NCBI GenBank assembly: GCA_949292795.1 | Contig: CASFBR010000085.1 | Coordinates: 18,990 to 82,989 of the forward strand | Source of the DNA: an uncultured Eubacteriales bacterium | GTDB taxonomy: Bacteria > Bacillota > Clostridia > Lachnospirales > Lachnospiraceae | Length of the DNA: 64,000 nucleotides | Reading direction: 5' to 3' | In this document: piece after piece, positions 1 to 8,829 of the stretch | How positions within the stretch are numbered: position 1 is the stretch's first letter | How the letters are laid out: each line of letters starts with the position of its first letter | Translations under genes and position numbers: made by a program | The notes under the pieces: generated by a model | Database searches by the model: none | What the model was told of the DNA's origin: nothing | Seen by the model: the letters and a program-made list of their open reading frames with translations, nothing else

Positions 1-27
1 TCATTTTATCAGCCCTGTACGGCGGCG

Positions 28-1311
28 TCAAGGCAGGCCGGCTTCTCCATCATCCATTTCGGGTTCAATCCTGCCTGCGCCGTCAGACTCCTGTATATTC
101 CCGGAGCCTTCTGCCGGGACAAACGTACCGATGGATCCATTCATGATAATATCACCGCTGACATGATAATAGCCGTCTCCGATTTCTGTTTTTAAGCTGT
201 GACTTAAAATCTGTGCGCCGTCAGACTCAAGCATTGTAAGGCGCCGCCGGATGGCCGCCTCGCCTAACTGCTCCAGCTCCTGCGCCGTATAGTCCTCCCG
301 GACCGGCTCATAAGCCCGGGCAGTTATTTTATAAAGCCGCAGCGGCAAATAAAAATTCGGTGTCAGCCGGTATTTGATCACTTCGGTTGTTGTTTCATAA
401 TTTTGCGCTTCAAATGAAGCATCGCCGGCTATAAACAGCCGCCCAAACAGCTCCAGTCCCAATGCGTATTTCGGTTTTTTTATATAATTTTTGACCGTCC
501 GGTATGCCGGATAATAATCATCGCAGTGATACACCATATCGGCATAAACATCCCCGTCACCGTGAACCGGATGCGTCGTTTGAACCGTGCCGTCGTCATT
601 ATATATATCTACGGTTCCTTCGATGAGCACATCCCCGGCTTCCACCACATCACCCGGTGATACCCGCGCCGTCCCGGACCGTGTCACGATCGATGTCACC
701 GTCCCGGCCTGAGCAGCCGTAACATTTCCGGCGATTTTTCCCGAAGCATCCGGTGTCCGGACGGTTCCCTCCTTAAGTTCGATTTTTAACACAGTGCCCT
801 CGATACGCGCGCTGACCCAGGATATATCCTCAAAAGCCAGACGCAGCTCCTCCTCCAGGGCCGACGGATCAATCTTTACTTTACGCTGTCCCGTATAAAC
901 ATCCAGCGTTTCCATAAATTGTATAAGACTTTCATCTGTATGGGTGTAATTGCCCTTAATCTCAATGTTCCATATAAATCCGGAAAATATAAAAAGAAGA
1001 AGCACCGCCGCACAGATTCCCGCAAAAAAGGCGCTGTGCCTGCGGCCTTTTCGGAGAAGAAACGGCAGCCCGTACCGGCGCTTAATATGAGGAAGCATAT
1101 GACACTTGCGGACAACCGGGCGCAGCTTCCGGTAATCGTTCAATCCAATGGTAAACTCGATCTGGCCTGAAATTTCTCTGACAAAGGACAGCTCGATTAA
1201 ACGGCTGCGGCAAAGATTCATAAAACGCTCCGGGGAAGCCAGGCGCTGTGCAGAGGGCGCCTTTAATACACACACTAATGCGCCGCCGGCAAAATTTTTA
1301 AAGCGGCTCAT
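28..1311 (-). CDS. yqfD: Sporulation protein YqfD
   Basis: Membrane protein of the YqfD family, which is expressed in sporulating Firmicutes; its biochemical role is not established. A soluble N-terminal part of about 80 residues is followed by one hydrophobic segment near residues 95-115 (ICAAVLLLFIFSGFIW) and a long extracytoplasmic part containing a beta-rich region with GDVVEAGDVLIEG, resembling biotinyl-lipoyl-like folds. I chose the ATG at 1311, which has GGAGG 12 nt upstream; an in-frame TTG at 1338 lacks a ribosome site. It overlaps the 3' end of yqfC by 14 bp, so the two are one operon. Length, about 427 aa, fits the family. Confidence 0.88.
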   Translation of the reverse strand: MSRFKNFAGGALVCVLKAPSAQRLASPERFMNLCRSRLIELSFVREISGQIEFTIGLNDYRKLRPVVRKCHMLPHIKRRYGLPFLLRKGRRHSAFFAGICAAVLLLFIFSGFIWNIEIKGNYTHTDESLIQFMETLDVYTGQRKVKIDPSALEEELRLAFEDISWVSARIEGTVLKIELKEGTVRTPDASGKIAGNVTAAQAGTVTSIVTRSGTARVSPGDVVEAGDVLIEGTVDIYNDDGTVQTTHPVHGDGDVYADMVYHCDDYYPAYRTVKNYIKKPKYALGLELFGRLFIAGDASFEAQNYETTTEVIKYRLTPNFYLPLRLYKITARAYEPVREDYTAQELEQLGEAAIRRRLTMLESDGAQILSHSLKTEIGDGYYHVSGDIIMNGSIGTFVPAEGSGNIQESDGAGRIEPEMDDGEAGLP

Positions 1312-1663
1312 CCGTTTTTTGAACCTCCGATTCCTCAAAAGTTATTTTCCCGATCTTTCCCCGAATCTTTACGTCATTTTGAGAAAAATATTCCAGGCAA
1401 ATATCCCTGCCCTCAAGAATAAGCTGCATTTTAGGCAGCTTTAACTTCACCCGTGCCCCGGTATATTCAAGAATACTTTCATAATGCTCAATATAAAGGC
1501 TCTGATTCCCGCACAGATACATGGTCGGCGCCTGATCGCCAAAAATGTTCATATAGTGAAGCGAATCCCGAAACAGCGTCCTGACAGACGCCTCTGAGCG
1601 GCTCTTTGGCTTCTTAAAGTAATGCCGCATCGTCTGTCGGACTCTGGCGTTATGCTTTTTCAT
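1298..1663 (-). CDS. yqfC: Sporulation protein YqfC
   Basis: Small protein of the YqfC family, paired with yqfD in endospore formers. The 121-residue product has a basic N-terminus (KKHNARVRQTMRHYFKKPKSR) and a beta-rich body with LYIEHYESILEYTGARVKLKL, typical of the family. The ATG at 1663 is preceded by AGAGGTG at a good distance. Translation is probably coupled to yqfD through the 14 bp overlap. The family's molecular function is unknown; involvement in sporulation is inferred from family knowledge. The 5' region (1664-1840) has GC-rich imperfect hairpins and an A/T-rich stretch near 1760-1775 but I could not identify a convincing sigma-E promoter. Confidence 0.85.
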   Translation of the reverse strand: MKKHNARVRQTMRHYFKKPKSRSEASVRTLFRDSLHYMNIFGDQAPTMYLCGNQSLYIEHYESILEYTGARVKLKLPKMQLILEGRDICLEYFSQNDVKIRGKIGKITFEESEVQKTDEPL

Positions 1664-1841
1664 AAATCACCTCTGCCGAAAATAAACCTCCGGCTGCGGT
1701 AGCGGCAATATGCGGCATCGCTGCGGCGGAGGCCAGATATATCGTTAAACAGTTTCGGATTTATATATTATATGACCATGAAGCCCGGTATAGAATCGGA
1801 AAGCCGGCCGCGGTAGCGCGGACATAAAAGCGCAGACATAG

Positions 1842-1881
1842 AAAAGCCATGGCAACCGTCAGGGAATACCATGGCTTTTTT
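1842..1881. terminator. Intrinsic terminator after rpsU
   Basis: Perfect 11-bp inverted repeat, AAAAGCCATGG at 1842-1852 and CCATGGCTTTT at 1869-1879, with a 16-nt loop. It ends in TTTT on the minus strand (downstream of rpsU) and in a longer T run on the plus strand. No plus-strand gene leads into it, so it most likely ends rpsU transcription. Confidence 0.7.
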
Positions 1882-1902
1882 ATTTTATACATCTTTTAAT
1901 AA

Positions 1903-2079
1903 TTACTTAAATTTGCGCTTTCTCGCAGCCTCTGACTTTTTCTTGCGACGAACGCTTGGCTTTTCGTAATGTTCTCTCTTACGAATCTCCTGCTGAATAC
2001 CGGCTTTTGCACAGTTTCTTTTGAATCTGCGTAAAGCACTGTCCAGAGTTTCGTTTTCTTTAACGATAACGTTTGACAT
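1903..2079 (-). CDS. rpsU: 30S ribosomal protein S21
   Basis: A 58-residue reading frame encoding bS21, beginning [19 protein letters not shown] and ending in the characteristic basic tail [13 protein letters not shown]. bS21 is a small-subunit protein near the 16S rRNA 3' end that helps initiate translation. The ATG at 2079 has an AAGGTG-type ribosome site just upstream. It is monocistronic here, with its own promoter (2154-2181) and a terminator (1842-1881). A longer frame overlapping it at 1896-2141 is in a different phase and is not a gene. Confidence 0.97.
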   Translation of the reverse strand: MSNVIVKENETLDSALRRFKRNCAKAGIQQEIRKREHYEKPSVRRKKKSEAARKRKFK

Positions 2080-2153
2080 AGCTCACACCTTACCTCCCTC
2101 CAGTTGCGTATTGTGCTTATACAACTGTGGGTATATTTCATAGCACTATATGA

Positions 2154-2181
2154 ATTATAGCATATTTTTTTTATTCGTCAA
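2154..2181 (-). promoter_or_regulatory. Sigma-A promoter of rpsU
   Basis: On the minus strand a TTGACG -35 (2176-2181) and TATAAT -10 (2154-2159) are separated by 16 bp, about 75 nt upstream of the rpsU start codon. The -35 abuts the stop codon of the upstream CapA-like gene. Confidence 0.8.
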
Positions 2182-3519
2182 CTATTTTTCAAAACTAATT
2201 TTATATTTATAGTTAGAATAGTCATAAGTGAGGCCGGAATCACCAATTATCGTCTTGATCACAGATTCATAGCCGTCCTCAATGCGCTGCATATCAAGGA
2301 TGGATGAAGCATCATCGCCAAACCGGTCCGCAAAGGCTTCTTCGTTATCCACGACCTCACACACCGGAAGCACGGCAATGTCCTCATCGGTCCAGTCTGT
2401 ATAAACCGGAACGATTTCAACACCGTCCAGCTGTACATCGCCGGAGCCGGTCTTGCTGAGCAAAACAGTGGCAATCGCCCCAAGGTCTCTCGGGTAGCCA
2501 TTGGCAGACTGAAACTGCATGGATGAAATAAAGTTTCCCAGGGAATAAAAAACGAGTCCGCTCCGGCTGCTGCCAGATTCATCCTGAACCGTAATAACCT
2601 CCATCGGCTTGACCACATGGGGATAACTGCCGAAAATCACATCCGCTCCGGCCTCCACAAGACGGCGGGCAAGCTCCTGTTCCGCTTCCGTCACAGCAGA
2701 GCTGTATTTTTCTCCAAAATGAAGATTGACGACGACATACTCCGCACCGCTGCTGCGCATCTGTTTGATCTGGCTGCACATCAGCTCGATATTTTCCTCA
2801 GTATAATTATCCAGACTATTGACCATGTAGCTGTTTGCCTCATCCAGCTGTCCACTGACAAGGTTCGTGTAAGCAATAATGCCAACGCGAATATCATTGA
2901 CATCCGTAATCACATAGCGGGCGTCGCTTTCTGACTTAAAGGAGCCGGTCTGAGCAAGCCCTGCGGCTGTGATGGCGTCAATGGTGGCGGCCACGCCGTC
3001 TGTACCGCTGTCCAGCAGATGATTGTTGGCTGTCGTCAGCATATCAAATCCTGCGTCTTTAAGGTCCGCAGCCACCGCCTCGGGAACGTTAAAGTTCATA
3101 TTCTGGCTGTCCGACCAGTAGCCATATTCGTTGCTTCCGGCGCCCTTATTTTTTCCAGCCATAGTACCCTCAAAATTTCCGAGGACATAGGTGGATTCCT
3201 CAAGATATTTGCGGATATAGCGGAAGCTTGGCGAAAAATCAAAGGTCTGCGTTTCGCTGTCATAGGCGCGCTCCATCTGATAATCGTAAAACATCAGATC
3301 GCCGGTTCCGGTAATGCGCACTTCCCGCACCATACTCTGCACGACATACCGGTGAACCTCATCCTCAATGGAAATGCTTGTCATGCCGCTTTGGGCCGGT
3401 CTGGTGCCGGAAGTATAGTAATCCTTTGCATTTTTTGCACTCCCGGCACACAGGAAATAAAATACGACAAATAACAGGGCGCAGCCAAGAACAAGAGCTA
3501 ATTTTTTAATCTCTCTCAC
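2182..3519 (-). CDS. CapA-like metallophosphatase-fold surface protein
   Basis: Member of the CapA family (PGA_cap), a calcineurin-like phosphoesterase fold first linked to poly-gamma-glutamate anchoring but widespread in Firmicutes with uncertain substrates. An N-terminal hydrophobic anchor near residues 6-26 is followed by the family blocks GTGDLMFYD, GNFEGTMAG, TTANNHLLDSG, VVVNLHFGEKY, GADVIFGSYPHV and YSLGNFISS. The histidines and aspartates of these blocks form the metal/active site in the family. The GTG at 3519 is preferred because GGGAGG lies 8 nt upstream; the GTG at 3528 overlaps that site. It lies 14 bp after alaS and is probably co-transcribed with it. No other capsule genes are nearby, so polyglutamate synthesis is unlikely. 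Confidence 0.85.
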   Translation of the reverse strand: MREIKKLALVLGCALLFVVFYFLCAGSAKNAKDYYTSGTRPAQSGMTSISIEDEVHRYVVQSMVREVRITGTGDLMFYDYQMERAYDSETQTFDFSPSFRYIRKYLEESTYVLGNFEGTMAGKNKGAGSNEYGYWSDSQNMNFNVPEAVAADLKDAGFDMLTTANNHLLDSGTDGVAATIDAITAAGLAQTGSFKSESDARYVITDVNDIRVGIIAYTNLVSGQLDEANSYMVNSLDNYTEENIELMCSQIKQMRSSGAEYVVVNLHFGEKYSSAVTEAEQELARRLVEAGADVIFGSYPHVVKPMEVITVQDESGSSRSGLVFYSLGNFISSMQFQSANGYPRDLGAIATVLLSKTGSGDVQLDGVEIVPVYTDWTDEDIAVLPVCEVVDNEEAFADRFGDDASSILDMQRIEDGYESVIKTIIGDSGLTYDYSNYKYKISFEK

Positions 3520-3533
3520 TGGCGTCACCTCCC

Positions 3534-6176
3534 TTAGCGGAGCTGACCGTCAAGCACCTGTACACAAGCTTTTAAGGCATCGTCGATACCGGCCGGATTC
3601 TTTCCGCCGGCCTGAGCCATATTGGGGCGTCCGCCGCCGCCGCCGCCCACAAGCTTTGCGATCCCTTTAATGAGATTGCCCGCGTGAGCGCCCTGCTTCA
3701 TGGCCTCCTGTGTCGCCATGGCAAGCAGGCTGACCTTTCCGTCCTTTTCAGAGGCCAGTACAATAACGCCCTCGCCAAGCTTTGCCTTTAACTGGTCGCC
3801 CAGGTTCATCAGGCCCTGCATATCGACACCGGACACACGGGCTGCTAAAAGAGCGCAGCCTTTAACCTCCTGAACCTGATCCATCACATCGCCAAGGGCA
3901 TCCTTGGCCATTTTATTTTTCAGCTTTTCGTTTTCAGCCGTCAGCGTTTTTACTTCCTCCATAAGTGTCTCAATACGTTTTACAAGAGACGCCGGCTCTG
4001 TCTTTGCCGCATGGGCAGCCTCTTTTAATTCCTGCTCTAAAGAAGCATAATATTTAAATACGCCGTTTCCGGTCAGTGCTTCGATACGGCGCACACCGGC
4101 AGCCACGCCGGCCTCGGAAATGATCTTAAATGCGCGGATTGCTCCGGTGGAGGACACATGCGTACCACCGCATAATTCCTTGGAAAATTCGCCCATACTT
4201 ACAACGCGGACATCTTTATCATATTTTTCACCGAAAAGCGCCATCGCACCGGCTTTTTTCGCCTCGTCAATATCCATGATCTTTGTGAGTACCGGAAGGT
4301 TCGCCTCGATCTGTTCATTAACGATCGCTTCCACGCGCTCAAGCTCCTCTGGCGTCATGGCAGAAAAATGAGTGAAGTCGAAACGCAGACGGTCTTCATT
4401 GTTGCTGGAACCGGCCTGCTGCACATGGCTGCCCAAAACAATCTGCAATGCTTTCTGGAGCAGATGGGTAGCGCTGTGGTTTTTCGCCGTATCGCTGCGC
4501 TTCTTATTATCAATAGATAAGTTCACCGAATCGCCCACCTTAAACATGCCTTTTGTGACAACACCCACATGGCCGATCTTGCCGCCAAGCAGCTTGATCG
4601 TATCTTTTACGGCAAATTCACTGTCCTTGCATGTAATCACGCCGGTATCGGCCTCCTGACCGCCGCTGGTGGCATAAAACGGCGTTTCATTTACAATAAT
4701 CGTTCCCTGCTGACCGTCTACAAGGGCATCCACGATCTCATCCTCTGTCGTCAGCACAGAAATCTCTGACGTATAGGCTGTATATTCATAGCCTACAAAG
4801 CGGCTTGTGACTGCAGGATCGATCGACTGATATACGGTCACATCTGCGCCCATATAATTGGTCGTCTTGCGCGCCTTGCGGGCCATATCCCGCTGTTTAT
4901 CCATAGCGGCCTTAAAACCGTCATGGTCAATGGTGATTCCATCCTCTTCAAGAATCTCCTCCGTCAGGTCGATGGGGAAACCATAGGTATCATAAAGGCG
5001 GAATGCATCGTCGCCGGAAAGTACCTTGCTGCCGGAGGCGTTTAATCCGGCTTTCATATCATTTAATATGCTCAGGCCCTGATCGATCGTCTTATTAAAC
5101 TTATCTTCCTCCTCATTGATGACCTTAAAAATGAAGTCCTTTTTCTCTTCAAGCTCCGGATAGCCATCTGCGGAAGTCTCGATCACCTTGTGGCTTAAAT
5201 CGGCTAAAAACTTTCCGGAAATACCAAGGAGGCGTCCGTGGCGGGCGGCACGGCGCAGCAGACGGCGCAGCACATAGCCCCGTCCTTCATTGGACGGCAT
5301 GATACCGTCAGATACCATAAAGGTAACGGAACGGATATGGTCTGTAATAATACGGATGGAAACATCCGCCTTTGCACTTTCTTTATAGCGCACACCGGCC
5401 AGGTCGCACACCTGCTCTCTCAGCGCCTTGATCGTGTCCACATCAAAAATCGAATCCACATCCTGAACAACACTTGCCAGACGCTCAAGTCCCATACCGG
5501 TATCAATATTTTTACTCTCTAAAAGCTCATAATGGCCGTGGCCGTCATTTTCAAACTGGGTAAAGACATTATTCCAGATTTCCATATAGCGGTCGCAGTC
5601 ACAGCCTACTGTACATCCGGGCTTGCCGCAGCCATACTTTTCACCGCGGTCATAATAGATTTCGGAACATGGGCCGCAGGGGCCTGCGCCGTGCTCCCAG
5701 AAATTATCTTCCTTGCCAAAACGGAAAATCCGTTCTGCGGGAATACCGATTTCTTTATTCCATATTTCAAACGCTTCATCGTCATCCACATAAACAGACG
5801 GATAGAGGCGGTCTTCTTCAAGGCCGATGACCTTAGTGAGAAATTCCCAGGACCATGCGATTGCTTCGTGCTTAAAGTAATCGCCAAATGAAAAGTTGCC
5901 AAGCATTTCAAAAAAGGTTCCGTGCCGGTCGGTCTTGCCGATATTTTCAATATCACCGGTACGGATGCACTTCTGGCAGGTCGTCACTCTTGGACACGGC
6001 GGAATCTCCTGCTTTGTAAAATAAGGCTTTAACGGTGCCATACCGGAATTAATCAAAAGTAAGCTGTTATCATTATGAGGGATCAGTGAAAAGCTCTTCA
6101 TCACCAGATGTCCCTTACTCTCAAAAAATTCCAGGAACATTTTCCTCAGTTCATTCAGTCCATAATATCTATTCAA
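3534..6176 (-). CDS. alaS: Alanine--tRNA ligase
   Basis: Full-length AlaRS (about 880 aa), which charges tRNA-Ala and edits Ser/Gly mischarging. The class II catalytic domain contains NSGMAPLKPYF and GRGYVLRRLLRRA; the editing domain contains the zinc-binding motif HSATHLLQKAL with the matching ELCGGTHV; a coiled-coil linker and a C-terminal Gly-rich segment (GGGGGGRPNMAQAGG) follow. The start is TTG at 6176, with AAAGGAGG 8 nt upstream, giving MNRYYGLNELRKMF as expected for the family; upstream in-frame Met codons lack a ribosome site. A consensus promoter lies 50 nt upstream, too close to leave room for a T-box leader. Confidence 0.98.
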   Translation of the reverse strand: MNRYYGLNELRKMFLEFFESKGHLVMKSFSLIPHNDNSLLLINSGMAPLKPYFTKQEIPPCPRVTTCQKCIRTGDIENIGKTDRHGTFFEMLGNFSFGDYFKHEAIAWSWEFLTKVIGLEEDRLYPSVYVDDDEAFEIWNKEIGIPAERIFRFGKEDNFWEHGAGPCGPCSEIYYDRGEKYGCGKPGCTVGCDCDRYMEIWNNVFTQFENDGHGHYELLESKNIDTGMGLERLASVVQDVDSIFDVDTIKALREQVCDLAGVRYKESAKADVSIRIITDHIRSVTFMVSDGIMPSNEGRGYVLRRLLRRAARHGRLLGISGKFLADLSHKVIETSADGYPELEEKKDFIFKVINEEEDKFNKTIDQGLSILNDMKAGLNASGSKVLSGDDAFRLYDTYGFPIDLTEEILEEDGITIDHDGFKAAMDKQRDMARKARKTTNYMGADVTVYQSIDPAVTSRFVGYEYTAYTSEISVLTTEDEIVDALVDGQQGTIIVNETPFYATSGGQEADTGVITCKDSEFAVKDTIKLLGGKIGHVGVVTKGMFKVGDSVNLSIDNKKRSDTAKNHSATHLLQKALQIVLGSHVQQAGSSNNEDRLRFDFTHFSAMTPEELERVEAIVNEQIEANLPVLTKIMDIDEAKKAGAMALFGEKYDKDVRVVSMGEFSKELCGGTHVSSTGAIRAFKIISEAGVAAGVRRIEALTGNGVFKYYASLEQELKEAAHAAKTEPASLVKRIETLMEEVKTLTAENEKLKNKMAKDALGDVMDQVQEVKGCALLAARVSGVDMQGLMNLGDQLKAKLGEGVIVLASEKDGKVSLLAMATQEAMKQGAHAGNLIKGIAKLVGGGGGGRPNMAQAGGKNPAGIDDALKACVQVLDGQLR

Positions 6177-6227
6177 AATTATTTCCTCCTTTTTTGCGCC
6201 CAATATCATACATTTAGCCAGTACTTT

Positions 6228-6256
6228 ATTATAAAGTGAAATAAAATCTTTGTCAA
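6228..6256 (-). promoter_or_regulatory. Consensus sigma-A promoter of alaS
   Basis: Minus-strand TTGACA (6251-6256) and TATAAT (6228-6233) separated by exactly 17 bp, a perfect match to the housekeeping consensus. The leader to the TTG start is only about 45 nt. Confidence 0.9.
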
Positions 6257-6300
6257 TGTAAAGCCGGAGGCTTTTTGCTGTGGTCAACGCTTTTTGCACA

Positions 6301-6336
6301 GATCGGATAGGGGAAGCTTCCTTCCCCTACCCGATC
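6301..6336. repeat. GC-rich palindromic intergenic repeat, copy 1
   Basis: Inverted repeat with 16-bp arms (one mismatch) and a CTTC loop, 6301-6316 and 6321-6336. The same palindrome, followed by ATCGCGATAC, recurs at 60126-60161. It lies between the alaS promoter and the his terminator, with no gene in 6257-6440. Confidence 0.75.
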
Positions 6337-6380
6337 ATCGCGATACCTCGCTCATCTCGCGGCATTGCCACTCGATGACC

Positions 6381-6444
6381 GTTGCCCGTCGGATGCCCGC
6401 CCGTGCAAGCACGGCGGTCGTCCGACGGGCGTATCGCGCAAAAC
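6381..6444. repeat. REP-like 64-bp element, copy 1
   Basis: A 64-bp segment that is about 91% identical by eye to 22793-22856. It contains nested palindromes, an outer GCCCGTCGGA/TCCGACGGGC and an inner CCGTGC/GCACGG. Both copies end in GCGCAAAAC, directly joined to a terminator stem of a biosynthetic operon, in the same orientation. Confidence 0.8.
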
Positions 6445-6484
6445 GGCTTCTAAAACATGGACATATCTGTTTTAGAAGCCGTTT
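6441..6484 (-). terminator. Terminator of the his operon
   Basis: Perfect 17-bp inverted repeat at 6441-6457 and 6468-6484 with a 10-nt loop, ending in TTTT on the minus strand. It sits 12 bp after the stop of the 39-codon gene that follows hisIE. Confidence 0.8.
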
Positions 6485-6496
6485 CAGAAAATCTCC

Positions 6497-6616
6497 TTAA
6501 TTTTTCCCATGCCGCCGCTCCCGGATCCGTTTTCCGAGAATAAAGCCGCCCACAGCAATGCACAAAAAAATGATAAATTTTACCAGATAGGAAATAAAAG
6601 CATACGCCAGCGCCAT
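6497..6616 (-). CDS. Small single-span membrane protein (39 aa)
   Basis: A short frame supported by a strong ribosome site (GGAGG 6 nt before the ATG at 6616). The product begins MALAYAFISYLVKF, has one hydrophobic span of about 20 residues (FIIFLCIAVGGFILG) and ends in a basic tail (KRIRERRHGKN), so it is a predicted single-pass peptide with the tail in the cytoplasm. It lies between hisIE and the his terminator and may be the last gene of the operon, or may have its own weak promoter in the A/T-rich stretch 6640-6720. I recall similar tiny membrane proteins in Lachnospiraceae, but the function is unknown. Confidence 0.7.
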   Translation of the reverse strand: MALAYAFISYLVKFIIFLCIAVGGFILGKRIRERRHGKN

Positions 6617-6737
6617 TTCAGACCTCCGCAATCATATTTTCACCGACTGTATTGTTTTTTATGTATTATGACGCAATGCAATTACTTATATACAGTCATA
6701 TTTATACGGTAATTTTGCCGAAACCATGCTGTCTGTC

Positions 6738-8084
6738 TTAATGCCGCTTTGCCAGTTCCTTTGAAATTTCATCCCAGGTTACGCCCCGGTCAGCCATAAG
6801 AACGATCATATGATAGAGGAAGTCCGAGATTTCATACTTAAGCTCCGCCGCATCGGGATTTTTGGCGGCAATCACGATCTCCGTCGCTTCCTCGCCGACC
6901 TTTTTGAGAATCTTGTCCAGTCCTTTATCAAACAGATAGTTTGTGTAAGAGCCTTCCTTCGGATGCTCCCTGCGGTCCTGCACCGTAGCCATGATCTCCT
7001 GAAGGATTGTCGCAGGATTCACATCATCATAGGCTTTCTTCACAAGATTTGTAAAGAAACAGCTCGCATTGCCGGTATGGCATGCTGCCCCGATCTGACG
7101 GACCTTTGCCAGGATCGTATCATTGTCACAGTCAATATCCAAAGACCGGACAAACTGGTAATGTCCGGACGTTTCGCCCTTTTTCCATAAACACTGCCGG
7201 CTGCGGCTGTAATACGTCATACGGCCGCTGCGCAGCGTGTCTTCGTAGGCTTCACGGTTCATATAGGCTAACATCAGTACTTTTCCGGACTTATAATCCT
7301 GGACAATAACCGGGATAAGCCCATCGCTGTTAAGCTTAAACTGATCAAAGGGCACTGCGCTCTCAAAAATTGCAGCGGCGATGCCGCCTTGCGCAAGCGC
7401 CTGCTTTAAGCCGTTAAAGTCTCTGAAGCCCGCCCCGAAAGCGCCTTCAAAGCCGTCAGGCACGGATTCATTTTCCAAAGCCGTAAGCGTATCCATATCC
7501 ATCCATGTCACCGCGGACACGGCTGTGTCCCCAAGCAGGCTCACAAGCTTTTGGACGGAAGCTGCCGTGCCCGGACATGCGATCACATCCAGTTTCTTTT
7601 CGCAAATCACCTGGGCATAATAGGACTGTCCATCCTCATCCAAAAGCCACCGGCGGCAGCCGGTTGTATCGGTCAATTTGGCGAACCCTTCCGGCTCCGG
7701 CCACTGAGCCTTTGGTGTATTTAGAAAGGTTCCGATCACATTTTCCGCATCAAAACGTGCCACACCTTCCTTAAGTGCCGCCAGCTGCCCGCCTTCCAGA
7801 GGATTCATCACCACCCCGGCCGCCCCGGCATAGATGATCTTTTTAATATCCTCAAAACGGCAAAAAACCTGATGCACAAGCAGAGGAATATCCGTCACAC
7901 CGCTCATCTGGGACAAAAGACGGATCAGCGCGTCCTCCCGGTCGCTCTCAAAGGGCTGTCCGTCCCACAAAAGGACCCCGTCTGCCCCTCCGGCTTCGAG
8001 ATTTTGTACCGTTTTTAAATATTTTCCGGCATCGGATTCATTCCCCTGAAGGATCACCGCCGGTATAAGCATTTTCATTTTCAT
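6738..8084 (-). CDS. hisIE: HisIE with an N-terminal degenerate HisF-like barrel
   Basis: Fusion of about 448 aa. Residues 246-345 are phosphoribosyl-AMP cyclohydrolase (HisI), with [16 protein letters not shown] and the zinc/metal block [11 protein letters not shown]...[12 protein letters not shown]. Residues 362-448 are phosphoribosyl-ATP pyrophosphohydrolase (HisE), with KVGEEATE and [10 protein letters not shown]. These are steps 2 and 3 of histidine synthesis. Residues 1-240 look like a HisF/HisA-type (beta-alpha)8 barrel ([40 protein letters not shown]), but the two catalytic aspartates of HisF are missing: IPAVILQG replaces IPCLDV and VIGTFLN replaces VVGIDT. The start at 8084 has AAAGGA upstream and overlaps the hisA-like gene by 47 bp. 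HisI and HisE activity is confident; the barrel's role is unknown. Confidence 0.9.
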   Translation of the reverse strand: MKMKMLIPAVILQGNESDAGKYLKTVQNLEAGGADGVLLWDGQPFESDREDALIRLLSQMSGVTDIPLLVHQVFCRFEDIKKIIYAGAAGVVMNPLEGGQLAALKEGVARFDAENVIGTFLNTPKAQWPEPEGFAKLTDTTGCRRWLLDEDGQSYYAQVICEKKLDVIACPGTAASVQKLVSLLGDTAVSAVTWMDMDTLTALENESVPDGFEGAFGAGFRDFNGLKQALAQGGIAAAIFESAVPFDQFKLNSDGLIPVIVQDYKSGKVLMLAYMNREAYEDTLRSGRMTYYSRSRQCLWKKGETSGHYQFVRSLDIDCDNDTILAKVRQIGAACHTGNASCFFTNLVKKAYDDVNPATILQEIMATVQDRREHPKEGSYTNYLFDKGLDKILKKVGEEATEIVIAAKNPDAAELKYEISDFLYHMIVLMADRGVTWDEISKELAKRH

Positions 8085-8814
8085 TGCGTGCCATTCCTTT
8101 TTCAAAAATATTAATTGCTTCCCGAAGGTCAATGCTGCCGCTGTAAAGCGAGGACGCGATGATCGCACCGGAAACATTCAGCTTTCCCACCGCCTCAAGG
8201 TCGTCAAGGCAGCGGATGCCGCCGGCATAGATCACATCCACGCCGGTGCGGGCCACCAGCTCTCTTGTATTTTCAATACTCGGCCCTTTATGCAGCGAAG
8301 AGCTTAAAATATCGGTATAAATCACGGTCCGGACACCGCATCTTCCAAGTCCGTTCGTCAAAGCGATCGGGTTGTATTTGCTCAAAACCTCACGGCCTTC
8401 AATGGCCACCATGCCGTTGACCGCATCGATACCGGTCACAAAATGCTCACAGCCAAATGAGGCGATACATTCCTCCACAAAACGGGCGCTTTTTACAGCC
8501 TCTGTTCCGCAGACAACGCGGCTGACGCCTGAATTTAGCATGTGATCCACATCTTTGATGGAACGGATGCCGCCGCCGGCCTGGATTGGAATGTTTACGG
8601 CCGCTGCGATCTCACGGATCAGCTCGTCATGGACCGGAAAGCCCATCATGGCGCCGTCCACATCAACGATATGTAACCAGGATGCCCCGGATTCCTCCCA
8701 CAGCTTTGCAAGCTTCACCGGAGAGCTTGTAAATAGATTCTGCCGCTCTCCGGAGGCCGCCGCCGGATTAAAGCATTTTCCGTTTTTAATGTGAATGGTT
8801 GGATATAATTGCAT
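8038..8814 (-). CDS. hisA: HisA-related TIM-barrel protein, catalytic residues altered
   Basis: 258-residue (beta-alpha)8 protein in the position of ProFAR isomerase (HisA). Phosphate-binding loops are kept ([28 protein letters not shown]), as are D130 in TGID and the YTD block (T167/D168). However, the catalytic Asp8 of HisA is His8 here (YPTIHIKNG for PAIDLxxG), the VRL...G substrate loop is FNPAAASG, the Trp of the G-W loop is Arg141, and the RDG loop is SSS (171-173). The protein may be a neofunctionalised or non-catalytic HisA. It lies 15 bp after hisB and overlaps hisIE. The gene symbol reflects homology and position, not proven activity. Confidence 0.72.
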   Translation of the reverse strand: MQLYPTIHIKNGKCFNPAAASGERQNLFTSSPVKLAKLWEESGASWLHIVDVDGAMMGFPVHDELIREIAAAVNIPIQAGGGIRSIKDVDHMLNSGVSRVVCGTEAVKSARFVEECIASFGCEHFVTGIDAVNGMVAIEGREVLSKYNPIALTNGLGRCGVRTVIYTDILSSSLHKGPSIENTRELVARTGVDVIYAGGIRCLDDLEAVGKLNVSGAIIASSLYSGSIDLREAINIFEKGMARNENENAYTGGDPSGE

Positions 8815-8829
8815 AAAATCAACCTTCCT

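Noticed and set aside
1896-2141. 81-codon frame overlapping rpsU
   Set aside because: It is in a different frame from the 58-residue S21 gene, lacks a ribosome site and gives an unrecognisable sequence.
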